Assembly (NCBI GenBank): GCA_002389905.1
Contig: DGRE01000025.1
Location: forward strand, 112,543 to 176,542
Direction: 5' to 3'
Origin: Hungatella sp. UBA4396
GTDB taxonomy: Bacteria > Bacillota > Clostridia > Lachnospirales > Lachnospiraceae
Length of the DNA: 64,000 bases
A model generated the notes under the pieces. The model was not told the DNA's origin, ran no database searches, and saw only the letters and a program-made list of their open reading frames with translations. Positions 18,808 through 27,839 of this stretch are shown here, one piece after another. Within the stretch, counting starts at the first letter, position 1; each line of letters begins with the position of its first letter. Both the position numbers and the translations under genes were made by a program.

Positions 18808-19503
18808 TTGGTAAAAGAAAATCTGGAAGAAGTGAGGAAACGGATTTTAGATGCCTGCAAAAGAGCGGGAAGGAATCCGGAGGAAGTGACTCTCATAGCG
18901 GTCAGCAAGACAAAGCCGGCTGACATGATTACAGAAGCATACAGCAGCGGTGTCCGGGACTTCGGCGAAAACAAGGTGCAGGAGCTGACGGAAAAATGCC
19001 TGATTCTGCCTGAGGATATCCGGTGGCACATGATCGGCCATTTACAGCGCAATAAGGTGAAACAGGTTGTTGATAAGGCGGCCTTAATTCACAGCGTGGA
19101 TTCCATACGGCTGGCAGAGCAGATTGAGGAGGAAGCGGCCAAAAAAAATATGACTGCAGATATTCTTTTAGAGGTCAACGTGGCGGAAGAAGAAAGTAAA
19201 TTTGGCTTTAAGCTGGAGGACACAGAAACGGCAATTCGTGAAATCGCCACGTTTCCTCACGTTAAGATAAAAGGTCTCATGACGATTGCTCCTTTTGTAG
19301 AAAATTCTGAGGAAAATCGGCCTGTATTTAAAAAATTAAGTAAATTTTATGTTGACATGCAAAGGAAAAACATTGATAATGTTAATATGACCGCGCTCTC
19401 AATGGGCATGACCGGAGATTATGAAGTGGCAATCGAAGAGGGCGCTACTCTGGTAAGGGTCGGTACCGGCATTTTTGGTACAAGATATTATATGAACACC
19501 TGA
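18808..19503 (+). CDS. yggS: YggS/PLPBP family pyridoxal phosphate homeostasis protein
   Basis: A 231-residue alanine-racemase-fold protein that binds PLP and buffers its supply, without known catalysis. The PLP lysine is K34 in AVSKTKP, followed by FGENKVQE, WHMIGHLQRNK and the C-terminal SMGMTGDYEVAI phosphate-binding region. The frame is open from a GTG at 18799, but I prefer the TTG at 18808 because AAGAGGTGAT then sits at proper spacing. In Gram-positive bacteria this gene (ylmE) is next to sepF (ylmF), as here. Confidence 0.93.
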   Translation: MVKENLEEVRKRILDACKRAGRNPEEVTLIAVSKTKPADMITEAYSSGVRDFGENKVQELTEKCLILPEDIRWHMIGHLQRNKVKQVVDKAALIHSVDSIRLAEQIEEEAAKKNMTADILLEVNVAEEESKFGFKLEDTETAIREIATFPHVKIKGLMTIAPFVENSEENRPVFKKLSKFYVDMQRKNIDNVNMTALSMGMTGDYEVAIEEGATLVRVGTGIFGTRYYMNT

Positions 19504-19604
19504 TGGATGCAGCAGTACAGGCATCGATCCGGTGAGAATATATACCTGGAGGCTGGCTGACAATGAATTTAGCCGACGTGGTATAAGATTGGAGAGAATG
19601 AGGT

Positions 19605-20126
19605 ATGAGCATTTTAGGCAAACTGATGGATAGCATGCGCTTGAATGATACGGATGAAGATGACGATTACTACTTAGATGACGACTACGAGGATGAAGGT
19701 GACAGACCTGTCAGAAAGCCTCTCTTTTCAAAGAAGGCGGAAGAAGACTATTACGATGAGGAAGAAGAATATGATCAGAAGCCCCGTTTTCTGTCCCGTT
19801 CTCCGAAGGTAGTTCCCATGAAGCAGCAGCGTACTATGGAAGTATCCATGATAAAACCTACGTCCATTGAGGATGCAAAGGAAATCTGCGATTATATGCT
19901 GGCAGGAAAAGCCGTTGTTCTTAATATGGAGGGAATCCATACTGAGGTAGCCCAGCGAATTATTGATTTTACTTCCGGTGCTACATACTCCATGAATGGA
20001 AATTTGCAGAAAATATCAAACTACATATTTATAGCAACTCCGGAATCTGTGGAACTGTCCGGTGATTTTCAGGATCTGTTAAACAGCGGAGGTCTGGATA
20101 TGGGCGGAATGAGTCTTCGCCTGTAA
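19605..20126 (+). CDS. sepF: Cell division protein SepF
   Basis: A 173-residue FtsZ-anchoring protein. The short N-terminus (SILGKLMDSM) forms the membrane-binding amphipathic helix. A strongly acidic Tyr/Asp/Glu linker (about 15-60) leads to the DUF552 core (about 80-165) with TMEVSMIKPTSIEDAKEI and GATYSMNGNLQKI. SepF bridges FtsZ to the membrane and bundles its filaments. The ATG at 19605 follows GGAGAGAATGAGGT. The 101-bp gap after yggS holds no other gene that I can see. Confidence 0.94.
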   Translation: MSILGKLMDSMRLNDTDEDDDYYLDDDYEDEGDRPVRKPLFSKKAEEDYYDEEEEYDQKPRFLSRSPKVVPMKQQRTMEVSMIKPTSIEDAKEICDYMLAGKAVVLNMEGIHTEVAQRIIDFTSGATYSMNGNLQKISNYIFIATPESVELSGDFQDLLNSGGLDMGGMSLRL

Positions 20127-20170
20127 CAGATTGATCTGGAAGGAATAACGAATTTATTTGAATGGTACAA

Positions 20171-20225
20171 GCAGACAACTTCCCATATCCCAGGCACATT
20201 CTGCTTTGGGGGCGTAGTTGTTTGC
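20171..20225 (+). other. Long-range hairpin between sepF and aroB
   Basis: GCAGACAACT (20171-20180) can pair with AGTTGTTTGC (20216-20225) through 10 bp including one G-U. An inner CCCA/TGGGG stem is possible. A T-rich stretch (TTTCTTCC) follows, so it may be a weak terminator after sepF or a structured aroB leader. No known riboswitch motif was recognised. Confidence 0.4.
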
Positions 20226-20277
20226 TTTCTTCCGTCATGGAGGAAAAAGATACAATAATACAAGGAGGAATGGCGCC

Positions 20278-21372
20278 GTGGGAAATCCAATGACCGTACA
20301 CAAAGACGGAACCCCGATTTATGATATTGTTATGGAGACCTCGTTTGAGGGATTGGCAGAGGAGTTAAAGAAGCTGAAGCTGGACGGAAGAAAGGTATGC
20401 ATTGTTACGGATTCAAACGTTGCATCTCTTTATCTGGATGAGGTGGAGAGCATTGCCGCCGGCTGCTGTAAGCAGACAGAACGTTTTATCTTTCCGGCGG
20501 GAGAAGAGAACAAGAACTTAGACACTGTCCGCAGCTTATATGAAGCTCTGATTAACATGCAGTTTGACCGCCATGACTGGCTTTTAGCCTTAGGCGGAGG
20601 AGTGGTGGGCGATTTATGCGGCTTTACAGCGGCCACTTATTTAAGGGGAATTTCATTTGTTCAGGTGCCGACAACCCTTCTGTCCCAGGTGGATTCCAGC
20701 ATAGGCGGAAAGACCGGGGTGGATTTTGATGCCTATAAAAACATGGTGGGTGCATTTCATATGCCAAAACTGGTTTATACTAATATCGGAACCTTAAAGA
20801 CCCTTTCTGATGAGCAGTTTTCTTCCGGTATGGGAGAGGTTCTTAAGCATGGATTAATTAAGGACTCTTCTTATTATGACTGGCTGATTGATCATGCAGA
20901 AGAAATTCAGAGCAGGGATTTAAACATTCTGGAGGAAACGGTGCGCATAAGCAATCAGATCAAAAAGGATGTGGTGGAACAGGACCCTACAGAACAGGGA
21001 GAACGGGCGCTTTTAAACCTGGGACATACCCTGGGACATGCCATTGAGAAGCTTTCTGATTTTCAACTGGTTCACGGCCACTGCGTAGGTCTTGGCTGCA
21101 TTGCCGCCATGGCAATTTCCGTAAAAAGGGGTATGATAGAAGAGGGAGAGCTTTCCCGCCTCATATCTGTTATGAAACAGTTTCACATGCCTGTGACTGT
21201 CGGCGGGCTTTTGACAGATGATATTATTGAAACTACGAAAAGTGATAAGAAAATGGATTCCGGCACCATCCGTTTTATTCTCTTAGAACAGATAGGAAAA
21301 GCCTTTGTGGATAAAACCGTCACAGCAGATGAGATGGCAGAAGGGCTTAACTACATTTTAACCTTAGCATAA
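20278..21372 (+). CDS. aroB: 3-dehydroquinate synthase
   Basis: A 364-residue NAD- and metal-dependent enzyme that makes 3-dehydroquinate from DAHP in the shikimate pathway. Visible are the NAD-binding GGGVVGDLCGF, the GGKTGVDF segment, and metal-ligand regions around GEVLKHGLIKD, LGHTLGHAIEK and HGHCVGLG. The frame is open from 20218, but the GTG at 20278 has AAGGAGG 10 bp upstream and gives the usual length, so I start there. lspA follows 10 bp after the stop. Confidence 0.95.
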   Translation: MGNPMTVHKDGTPIYDIVMETSFEGLAEELKKLKLDGRKVCIVTDSNVASLYLDEVESIAAGCCKQTERFIFPAGEENKNLDTVRSLYEALINMQFDRHDWLLALGGGVVGDLCGFTAATYLRGISFVQVPTTLLSQVDSSIGGKTGVDFDAYKNMVGAFHMPKLVYTNIGTLKTLSDEQFSSGMGEVLKHGLIKDSSYYDWLIDHAEEIQSRDLNILEETVRISNQIKKDVVEQDPTEQGERALLNLGHTLGHAIEKLSDFQLVHGHCVGLGCIAAMAISVKRGMIEEGELSRLISVMKQFHMPVTVGGLLTDDIIETTKSDKKMDSGTIRFILLEQIGKAFVDKTVTADEMAEGLNYILTLA

Positions 21373-21382
21373 GGAGATTTAC

Positions 21383-21901
21383 ATGAACCAGAAAATAAAA
21401 CTTACCCTGGGGCTGATTGCCGGCTTTTTTATCGCCATAGGTCTGGACCAGTGGACCAAACGCCTTGCAGTACAGCATCTTATGAACCGTCCGCCTTACC
21501 AGATCTGGGAAGGGGTATTTGAATTTTTTTATCACGAAAACAGAGGGGCAGCCTTTGGAATGCTTCAGGGGAAACAGACCTTTTTCCTGTTGATCGCTGT
21601 TGTGGTTTTATCCTTTACCGTCTATGGGGTGTTCCGTATGCCTGCAACCAGAAAATACCTGCCCCTGCACCTGATCGCCATGTTTCTGTCCGCCGGAGCG
21701 GTGGGAAATATGATTGACCGCTTTACCCAGGGATATGTGGTGGATTTTCTGTATTTCAAGCTTATTGATTTTCCTATTTTCAATGTGGCTGACTGCTATG
21801 TTACGGTTTCCATGTTTGTTTTCATGATTCTGTTCCTGTTTTACTACAAGGAAGAGGATTTATCCTGTCTTTCCCTGAAACAAAAGGAGGGGCAGGCTTG
21901 A
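21383..21901 (+). CDS. lspA: Lipoprotein signal peptidase (signal peptidase II)
   Basis: A 172-residue four-helix membrane aspartic protease that removes signal peptides from prolipoproteins. The catalytic pair is D112 (GNMIDRF) and D137 (NVADCYV), and the FFYHENRGAAFG segment is conserved. Lipoprotein substrates in this window include the D,D-carboxypeptidase and the glycerol-3-phosphate binding protein. Its TGA overlaps the TTG of the next gene (TTGA), so the pair is translationally coupled, as in many bacteria. Confidence 0.96.
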   Translation: MNQKIKLTLGLIAGFFIAIGLDQWTKRLAVQHLMNRPPYQIWEGVFEFFYHENRGAAFGMLQGKQTFFLLIAVVVLSFTVYGVFRMPATRKYLPLHLIAMFLSAGAVGNMIDRFTQGYVVDFLYFKLIDFPIFNVADCYVTVSMFVFMILFLFYYKEEDLSCLSLKQKEGQA

Positions 21902-22815
21902 AGCAGCAATTTACAGTGGCAGCGGAAGATGGTGGAATACGAATTGATAAGTATTTGTCAATGTGTTGCGAAGAATTATCCCGTTCTTATTTGCAGAAGC
22001 TTTTAAAGGAACAGGAGGTTCTGGTCAATGAAAAGGCAGTTAAAAGCAATTATAAGGTGAGTCCGGGAGAAGTAGTTCAGCTATCCCTTCCTGAGGCAGT
22101 GGAACCGGAAATTGAAGCTGAGGAAATGGACCTGGATATTCTGTATGAAGATGAGGATATCATCCTCATTAACAAACCGAAAGGAATGGTCGTCCATCCG
22201 GCTGCCGGACATTACAGCGGAACCCTGGTCAACGGCCTTATGGCACACTGCCGGGACAGTCTATCAGGCATCAACGGCGTTATGCGCCCCGGAATCGTTC
22301 ACAGAATCGATATGGACACCACCGGAGTCATTATTGTATGCAAGAACGACATGGCTCATAATTCCATTGCAGAGCAGCTTAAGGAGCATTCTATTACCAG
22401 AAAGTATTATGCTGTGGTACACGGGGTTTTAAAGGAAGATGAGGGCATCATAAACGCTCCCATTGGCCGCCATCCTGTGGATCGCAAAAAAATGAGCATT
22501 AATGAGAAAAACGGAAGAGAAGCTATCACCCATTACCGGGTTTTGGAGCGGTTTAAGCAATTTACCTATGTGGAATGCCAGCTTGAAACAGGGCGGACCC
22601 ATCAGATCAGGGTTCACATGGCCAGCACCGGCCATCCAATATTAGGAGATCAGGTTTATGGCCCTGCCAAATCCTCTTTCCGGTTAAACGGACAGACCCT
22701 TCATGCGGGGGTTCTGGGCATTGTCCATCCGAAAAGCGGAGCTTACATGGAATTTACGGCTCCTCTTCCTGAATACTTTGAAGACCTGTTAAGAAAATTG
22801 CGGGGAGCCTTGTAA
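21898..22815 (+). CDS. rluD: RluA/RluD family 23S rRNA pseudouridine synthase
   Basis: A 305-residue enzyme with an N-terminal S4 RNA-binding domain (about 14-75) and a RluA-type catalytic domain. The catalytic aspartate is D138 in HRIDMDTTG. The TGRTHQIRVHMA segment near the C-terminus is typical. It isomerises uridines in large-subunit rRNA, but which sites cannot be told from sequence. The TTG start overlaps the lspA stop and has an AAAAGGAGGGG site. Its own stop codon lies in the loop of a terminator hairpin. Confidence 0.92.
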   Translation: MKQQFTVAAEDGGIRIDKYLSMCCEELSRSYLQKLLKEQEVLVNEKAVKSNYKVSPGEVVQLSLPEAVEPEIEAEEMDLDILYEDEDIILINKPKGMVVHPAAGHYSGTLVNGLMAHCRDSLSGINGVMRPGIVHRIDMDTTGVIIVCKNDMAHNSIAEQLKEHSITRKYYAVVHGVLKEDEGIINAPIGRHPVDRKKMSINEKNGREAITHYRVLERFKQFTYVECQLETGRTHQIRVHMASTGHPILGDQVYGPAKSSFRLNGQTLHAGVLGIVHPKSGAYMEFTAPLPEYFEDLLRKLRGAL

Positions 22816-22828
22816 AAGGCTCCTTTTT
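22804..22828 (+). terminator. Terminator overlapping the rluD stop codon
   Basis: A perfect 8-bp stem, GGAGCCTT paired with AAGGCTCC, has a 4-base loop (GTAA) that contains part of the UAA stop, and is followed by T5. It ends the operon that includes aroB, lspA and rluD. Confidence 0.9.
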
Positions 22829-22920
22829 CTTAGAAAACTGTTAAGTTCAGAATATATATGGATTTTTCTGAAACTTTGATGTATAATATACCTATAAGAT
22901 GATTGGAAGGAGTGATTTTC

Positions 22921-23571
22921 ATGAGCGGAAATTTAGTGATTACCATAGGAAGACAATGCGGAAGTTCAGGAAAAATCATTGGTCAAAGGCTGGCGGAGGA
23001 GCTGGGGATCAAGTGTTATGATAAGGAATTGCTGGCTTTGTCGGCTAAGAAAAGCGGGTTGAGCGAAGAACTGTTTCAGACTCACGATGAAAGACCCACC
23101 AACAGTTTTTTGTATTCCCTTGTTATGGATACATATCCCATGGGCATGGCCGCTTCCGGCCACCTGGATATGCCCATTAACCATAAGCTGTTTTTGGCTC
23201 AGTTCAACACCATCAAACAGCTTGCAGAAGAAGAATCCTGCGTGATTGTGGGACGATGTGCGGACTATGCTCTCGCAGAAAATCCCAATCTTGTATCGGT
23301 CTTTATCACTGCCAGCGATGAGGATAGGATCAGTTCTATAAAGGAGCTTTATCAAATTGATGAAGGAAAAGCCAGGGACATTATGATCAAGACTGATAAA
23401 AAACGTTCCAGCTACTATAATTATTATTCTGACAAGAAGTGGGGAGATGTGAAGAGTTATGATCTATGCATCAACAGAAGCGCAGTAGGCGTGGAAGGGG
23501 CGGTAAGAATGATCCGCAGCTTTGCAGATGCAAAAATGAAGTGGAACGAAGAGAAGAAATCAAAGTCATAA
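22921..23571 (+). CDS. Cytidylate kinase-like family protein
   Basis: A 216-residue protein of the cytidylate-kinase-like family, with the phosphate-binding ITIGRQCGSSGKIIG near the N-terminus, the VIVGRCADYAL segment and a C-terminal lid-like region with KKRSSYYNYY. These proteins are related to CMP kinase but their substrate is not established. I start at the ATG at 22921 because GGAAGGAG is correctly spaced; the frame also opens at a TTG at 22903. A TATAAT at 22882-22887 may be its -10, with a poor -35. It converges on glmS. Confidence 0.85.
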   Translation: MSGNLVITIGRQCGSSGKIIGQRLAEELGIKCYDKELLALSAKKSGLSEELFQTHDERPTNSFLYSLVMDTYPMGMAASGHLDMPINHKLFLAQFNTIKQLAEEESCVIVGRCADYALAENPNLVSVFITASDEDRISSIKELYQIDEGKARDIMIKTDKKRSSYYNYYSDKKWGDVKSYDLCINRSAVGVEGAVRMIRSFADAKMKWNEEKKSKS

Positions 23572-23578
23572 TCCATAT

Positions 23579-23620
23579 AAAAGACGGACATTTCCATTTT
23601 ACCGGAAGTGCCCGTCTTTT
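23579..23620. terminator. Bidirectional terminator between the kinase-like gene and glmS
   Basis: AAAAGACGG pairs with CCGTCTTTT, and an inner CATTTCC/GGAAGTG stem lengthens the hairpin. A-rich and T-rich ends on both sides let it stop transcription from either direction between the convergent genes. Confidence 0.85.
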
Positions 23621-23630
23621 ATTGCATCAA

Positions 23631-25448
23631 TTATTCCACTGTTACGGATTTTGCCAGATTTCTTGGCTGATCCACATCCAGGTTTTTCCCTACGGAAGCG
23701 TAATAAGCGATGAGCTGGAGGATAACTACAACAGGAAATACGGCAAATCTGTCATCAACCTCAGGGATGGGGATTATGACATCTGCAATGCCGTCCTCCA
23801 CCGGGGAGTTTTCTCCAACCAGCAGGATTATGAAGGCACCTCTTGCCTTCACTTCCCTGATATTTGAAATTGTTTTTGCAAAAACCTTTTTCTGGGTTCC
23901 GATGGCAATGACAGGAACCTGATCTGTTATGAGGGCAATGGTTCCGTGCTTTAATTCTCCGGCAGCATAGGCTTCGGCATGGATATAGGAGATTTCCTTT
24001 AATTTTAAAGCCCCTTCCAGAGAAAAGGCGTAATCCAGCCCCCGTCCGATGAAGAATGCATCAGGCTCATTGATCAGGTGAGTAACCAAAGCTTTCACGG
24101 AATCCCTCTTTTCAATCATGGCTTCCATGGCAGGAATGGCATCTAAAAGCTCCTTCATGAAATTCTCTGCTTCCTCATGCCCGTATGCTCCCCTTACCAG
24201 GGCCATTCTGCAGCATACCATGTAAAGGGCCGCCAACTGGACAGAATAAGCTTTTGTGCTGGCAACGGCGATTTCCGGGCCTGCATGGGTGAAAAGAACG
24301 TAATCACTTTCTCTGGCAATGGTAGAACCCTTCACATTAACCACGGACAAGGTGGAAGCCCCATAGCTTTTCGCAAGCCTTAAGGCTGCCAGGGTATCGA
24401 TGGTTTCTCCTGACTGGGATATGACGATGACCAAAGTTTTGCTGTCAATGAGCGGTTCCTCATACCGGAATTCAGACGCAATGGAGACTGTGACAGGAAT
24501 CCGCAGAAGAGGCTCCATAAGGGCTCTTGCCACCATTCCTGCATGCATGGCAGTGCCGCATGCCACAATGTGGATCTGGCTGCACTGCTCTAAGATGGAA
24601 TCCGGAATCTGGTCATCGGTAAAATCAGGAAGCCCCCGTACCATGCGGGGCAGTATGGTGTTTTTCAGGGCTTCAGGCTGTTCATGAATCTCCTTCAGCA
24701 TAAAGTGAGGGAAGCCGTTTTTCATGGCGGCATCTGTATTCCAGCTCACCTCCATCATCTCAGGAATGGTTTCCTTCTGATGAAGGTCATAAAGATGAAC
24801 CTTATAGGAGGTAAGCCTTACGATGTGGTTTTCAGGAACCACGAAATACTGTTTTGTATAAGGGATGAGGGCGGTTAAGTCTGAGGCCACAAAGGAGCCG
24901 GAGCGGGTATAGGCCGCAACCAGAGGGCTTATGCTTCGGATGGCATAGATTTCTCCGGGATGGTCTTCAAACATCATACAGAAGCTGTATGAGCCCTTGA
25001 GATAAGATACAAATTTACTTATGGCTTCTAAAGGTCTTCCTTCATAAAGACTTTCCAGAACCCATGCAGCTACTTCACTGTCAGTCTCAGACTGAAGCTT
25101 TCCTTCCAAATGAAAGTCAAGGGTGAGCTGATGATAATTCTCAATGATACCGTTGTGGACAAGGGTAATCCTTCCGGCCTGGTGGGGATGGGTGTTTTCC
25201 GTGGTCACGCCTCCGTGAGTCGCCCACCTGGTATGTCCCAGTCCGCAGTGGGAAGTCTCGGCAATTTTCCTGCAGCCTTCTTTTAAATTAGAAACCTTCC
25301 CGGTATGCCTGATGAGGCGGATGCGGGAGTTCTCCATGCACAGGGCAACCCCTGCACTGTCATATCCCCTGTATTCTAACTGGGACAAGCCTTCTAACAG
25401 AATTCTTTTTGAGTCCAGAGGACCTGTATAACCAATAATTCCACACAT
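23631..25448 (-). CDS. glmS: Glutamine-fructose-6-phosphate aminotransferase
   Basis: A 605-residue enzyme that makes glucosamine-6-phosphate from fructose-6-phosphate and glutamine, the first step toward UDP-GlcNAc. The N-terminal glutaminase begins CGIIGYTG, with C2 as nucleophile after removal of Met. Two SIS sugar-isomerase domains follow, and the end ...LAKSVTVE is the conserved C-terminal tail. It is a single gene with its own promoter and a long leader that holds a glmS ribozyme, so it should be repressed by its product. AAGGAG lies just before the ATG. Confidence 0.98.
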   Translation of the reverse strand: MCGIIGYTGPLDSKRILLEGLSQLEYRGYDSAGVALCMENSRIRLIRHTGKVSNLKEGCRKIAETSHCGLGHTRWATHGGVTTENTHPHQAGRITLVHNGIIENYHQLTLDFHLEGKLQSETDSEVAAWVLESLYEGRPLEAISKFVSYLKGSYSFCMMFEDHPGEIYAIRSISPLVAAYTRSGSFVASDLTALIPYTKQYFVVPENHIVRLTSYKVHLYDLHQKETIPEMMEVSWNTDAAMKNGFPHFMLKEIHEQPEALKNTILPRMVRGLPDFTDDQIPDSILEQCSQIHIVACGTAMHAGMVARALMEPLLRIPVTVSIASEFRYEEPLIDSKTLVIVISQSGETIDTLAALRLAKSYGASTLSVVNVKGSTIARESDYVLFTHAGPEIAVASTKAYSVQLAALYMVCCRMALVRGAYGHEEAENFMKELLDAIPAMEAMIEKRDSVKALVTHLINEPDAFFIGRGLDYAFSLEGALKLKEISYIHAEAYAAGELKHGTIALITDQVPVIAIGTQKKVFAKTISNIREVKARGAFIILLVGENSPVEDGIADVIIPIPEVDDRFAVFPVVVILQLIAYYASVGKNLDVDQPRNLAKSVTVE

Positions 25449-25524
25449 AATTTACGTTCTCCTTAAATTTTCACATGATGTCTGCCCTTTTTTTCGAAAA
25501 AAGGTACACAAAAAACAGGTTCTG

Positions 25525-25697
25525 GTTCCAGCGTGTTTGTTTTGCAGTTACCTGCATATTTCACACTGGATACACGCCCGGAACGGCATGGAAGGGCATC
25601 CGCCGAATATTCGATAAACCCTTCACCTCGTTAACCCCTGATACCGTTTTCCTTAGAAAACGTTCACGACCGCATCAGCGGGTGCATGGCGCTTAGC
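25525..25697 (-). ncRNA. glmS ribozyme-riboswitch
   Basis: The minus-strand leader of glmS shows the conserved glmS ribozyme parts in order: AAGCGCC at the 5' end (predicted self-cleavage between 25693 and 25692), then TTAACGAGGTG, TTATCGA and TTCGGCGGATGCC. The 3' stem is closed by CCAGTGTG with CACGCTGG (25528-25535). Binding of GlcN6P triggers cleavage and destabilises the mRNA. The exact 3' boundary is uncertain by several bases. Confidence 0.9.
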
Positions 25698-25737
25698 TTT
25701 GCTATTAATATTTATGCCTCCTTCATAAACCTAGTTT

Positions 25738-25766
25738 ATTATAGCCTCTGTTGGTTTGTGAGTCAA
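25738..25766 (-). promoter_or_regulatory. Sigma-A promoter of glmS
   Basis: TTGACT (25766-25761) and a perfect TATAAT (25743-25738) are separated by 17 bp. Transcription would start about 40 nt before the ribozyme cleavage site. Confidence 0.9.
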
Positions 25767-25862
25767 TACCATGATTTACATTGATTTTACCGTAAGCCTC
25801 TTTTTCATTTTACATTCGTCTTTTAAAATTAATTTAGAATATGCAGAAAGGAGCAGAAATCT

Positions 25863-26963
25863 ATGGCAGGCTTGTCTTTTGTCAATATATGTAAAACCTA
25901 TAAAAACGGCCAAACCGTTGTAAAAGACTTTAATCTTGATATCAAAAACCAGGAGTTTTTGGTTTTAGTAGGACCATCAGGATGCGGTAAGTCTACAACG
26001 CTGCGCATGGCGGCAGGACTTGAAGAGATTTCTTCCGGTGAACTGTGGATAGACGGGCAGCTTATGAATATGACCAGCCCCCAAAGCAGGGACTTATCCA
26101 TGGTGTTTCAGTCTTATGCCCTTTATCCTCATATGACAGTCTATCAGAATATGGCTTTTAGCTTAAGGGTGCATAAGGTTTCAAAGGAAGAAACAGACCG
26201 GAGAGTCCGCAGTGCAGCAGAAATTCTTCATATCAGCCACTTATTGGAGAGAAAGCCTTATGTATTATCAGGAGGGCAGAAGCAGAGAGTTGCCATCGGA
26301 AGTGTTATTGTCCGTCAGCCAAAAGCTTATCTGATGGATGAGCCTTTATCCAATTTAGATGCCAGTCTTAGAACACAGATGCGGGTGGAGCTTGCAAAAA
26401 TTCATAAAAAGCTGGGAACAACTGTCATTTATGTCACCCACGATCAGGTAGAGGCCATGACACTTGGTACAAGGATTGTGGTTATGGATCGGGGAGTCAT
26501 TCAGCAGGCTGCGGCTCCAAACGATATTTATGAGAATCCTGTCAATAAATTTGTAGCAGGTTTTATCGGCTCTCCTTCTATGAACTTCCTACTGGTCCGG
26601 GTGGCTCAGGAAAATAGCCGGATATGTCTGGAATTCGGTAAAAACAGGCTCTTTGTCAACGAAAGAAGCGCAAAGCGGCTTGCAGAGGGCAGCTATATGG
26701 GAAAACATGTCTGGCTGGGAATCCGGCCTGAGGATTTACATGAAGCAGGTCCAAAAGAACAGGAGCTTCTTTTAGAAATAGAAATGAAGGAGGTTTTAGG
26801 TGCTGAGATTCTTCTTTATGGTCATCTTGGAAGTACGGGGGTATGTGTGAGGTTAAAACCGGATATCAAGGCAGAAGCTGGAGAAAGCCTTTCTGTCTAT
26901 GCGGATATAAATAGAATCAAGCTTTTTGACATAGATACAGAGCAAAATATTTTATATATTTAA
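25863..26963 (+). CDS. ugpC: ABC transporter ATPase, UgpC/MsmK type
   Basis: A 366-residue ATPase of the carbohydrate-uptake class that carries a C-terminal TOBE-type regulatory domain (about 240-366). Walker A GPSGCGKST, signature LSGGQKQR, Walker B YLMDEPLSNLD and the switch His in VTHDQ are intact. It would power the two permeases encoded next. The neighbouring phosphodiesterase favours glycerol-3-phosphate or glycerophosphodiesters as cargo. A GAAAGGAG site precedes the ATG. The 97 bp between the glmS promoter and this gene hold only a weak TAGAAT as a possible -10. Confidence 0.9.
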   Translation: MAGLSFVNICKTYKNGQTVVKDFNLDIKNQEFLVLVGPSGCGKSTTLRMAAGLEEISSGELWIDGQLMNMTSPQSRDLSMVFQSYALYPHMTVYQNMAFSLRVHKVSKEETDRRVRSAAEILHISHLLERKPYVLSGGQKQRVAIGSVIVRQPKAYLMDEPLSNLDASLRTQMRVELAKIHKKLGTTVIYVTHDQVEAMTLGTRIVVMDRGVIQQAAAPNDIYENPVNKFVAGFIGSPSMNFLLVRVAQENSRICLEFGKNRLFVNERSAKRLAEGSYMGKHVWLGIRPEDLHEAGPKEQELLLEIEMKEVLGAEILLYGHLGSTGVCVRLKPDIKAEAGESLSVYADINRIKLFDIDTEQNILYI

Positions 26964-26972
26964 GGAGTTTTT

Positions 26973-27839
26973 ATGAACATAAAATCGGTTATGAGGAAGG
27001 CAGGGCCTTATGCCTATACAGTTCCCGCTATGGCAGTATTTGCAGTGTTCCTGTTTTTTCCATTTTTCAAAACCATATACTTAAGCCTTTATAAGACCAA
27101 TAAAATGGGGCAGGCCAAGATTTTTACAGGTTTTTCAAATTACATCGATTTGCTGAAATCCCAGTCTTTTTTTAACAGTCTGGCGGTGACAGGGATATTT
27201 GTTCTCATTGTGGTATCTGTAAGCATGCTTTTAGGGCTCATTGCCGCAGTTCTCTGCAACAAGACATTTCCGGGAATCAGGATTTTCAGCACTGCATACG
27301 CCCTTCCAATGGCCATTGCTTCCAGTTCCGCCGCCATGATATTTAAAATCATGCTTCATCCTTCCATTGGAATTGTAAACAAGATCCTGAGACTGGATAT
27401 TAACTGGATCAGCGATTCTAAGTATGCCTTGATCTGTGTGGCCTTATTGACGGCCTGGTTAAACAGTGGAATCAATTTTCTCTATTTCAGTGCAGGACTC
27501 AGCAGCATTGATGAAACCATTTATGAAAGAGCCTCTGTAGATGGGGCGGGTGCTGTACAGCAGTTTTTCCGTCTGACCCTTCCGGGCTTAAGTCCTATTA
27601 TGTTTTATACCCTGGTTGTCAACATCATTCAGGCATTCCAATCCTTTGGACAGGTGAAAGTATTAACCCAGGGGGGACCTGGAGAATCCACAAATTTAAT
27701 CGTATATTCCATTTACCGGGATGCATTTTTTAATTACCGTTTCGGAAGTGCGGCAGCTCAGTCAGTGTTGTTATTCATTATAATCATGATCCTCACCTTA
27801 TGTATGTTCCGCCTGGAAAAGAAAGGGGTAAGCTATTGA
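26973..27839 (+). CDS. ugpA: ABC transporter permease, UgpA type
   Basis: A 288-residue inner-membrane permease with six predicted helices. The cytoplasmic EAA-type loop reads YERASVDGAGAVQQFFRLTLPGLSP, which docks to the ATPase. This is the MalF/UgpA-like partner. It starts 9 bp after the ATPase gene behind AAGGAG. Its stop overlaps the next start codon by one base. Substrate is inferred from the operon. Confidence 0.9.
   Translation: MNIKSVMRKAGPYAYTVPAMAVFAVFLFFPFFKTIYLSLYKTNKMGQAKIFTGFSNYIDLLKSQSFFNSLAVTGIFVLIVVSVSMLLGLIAAVLCNKTFPGIRIFSTAYALPMAIASSSAAMIFKIMLHPSIGIVNKILRLDINWISDSKYALICVALLTAWLNSGINFLYFSAGLSSIDETIYERASVDGAGAVQQFFRLTLPGLSPIMFYTLVVNIIQAFQSFGQVKVLTQGGPGESTNLIVYSIYRDAFFNYRFGSAAAQSVLLFIIIMILTLCMFRLEKKGVSY

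Noticed and set aside
23466..23867. 133-codon plus-strand frame over the kinase/glmS junction
   Set aside because: It runs antisense through glmS and across the bidirectional terminator; no ribosome site or family match.
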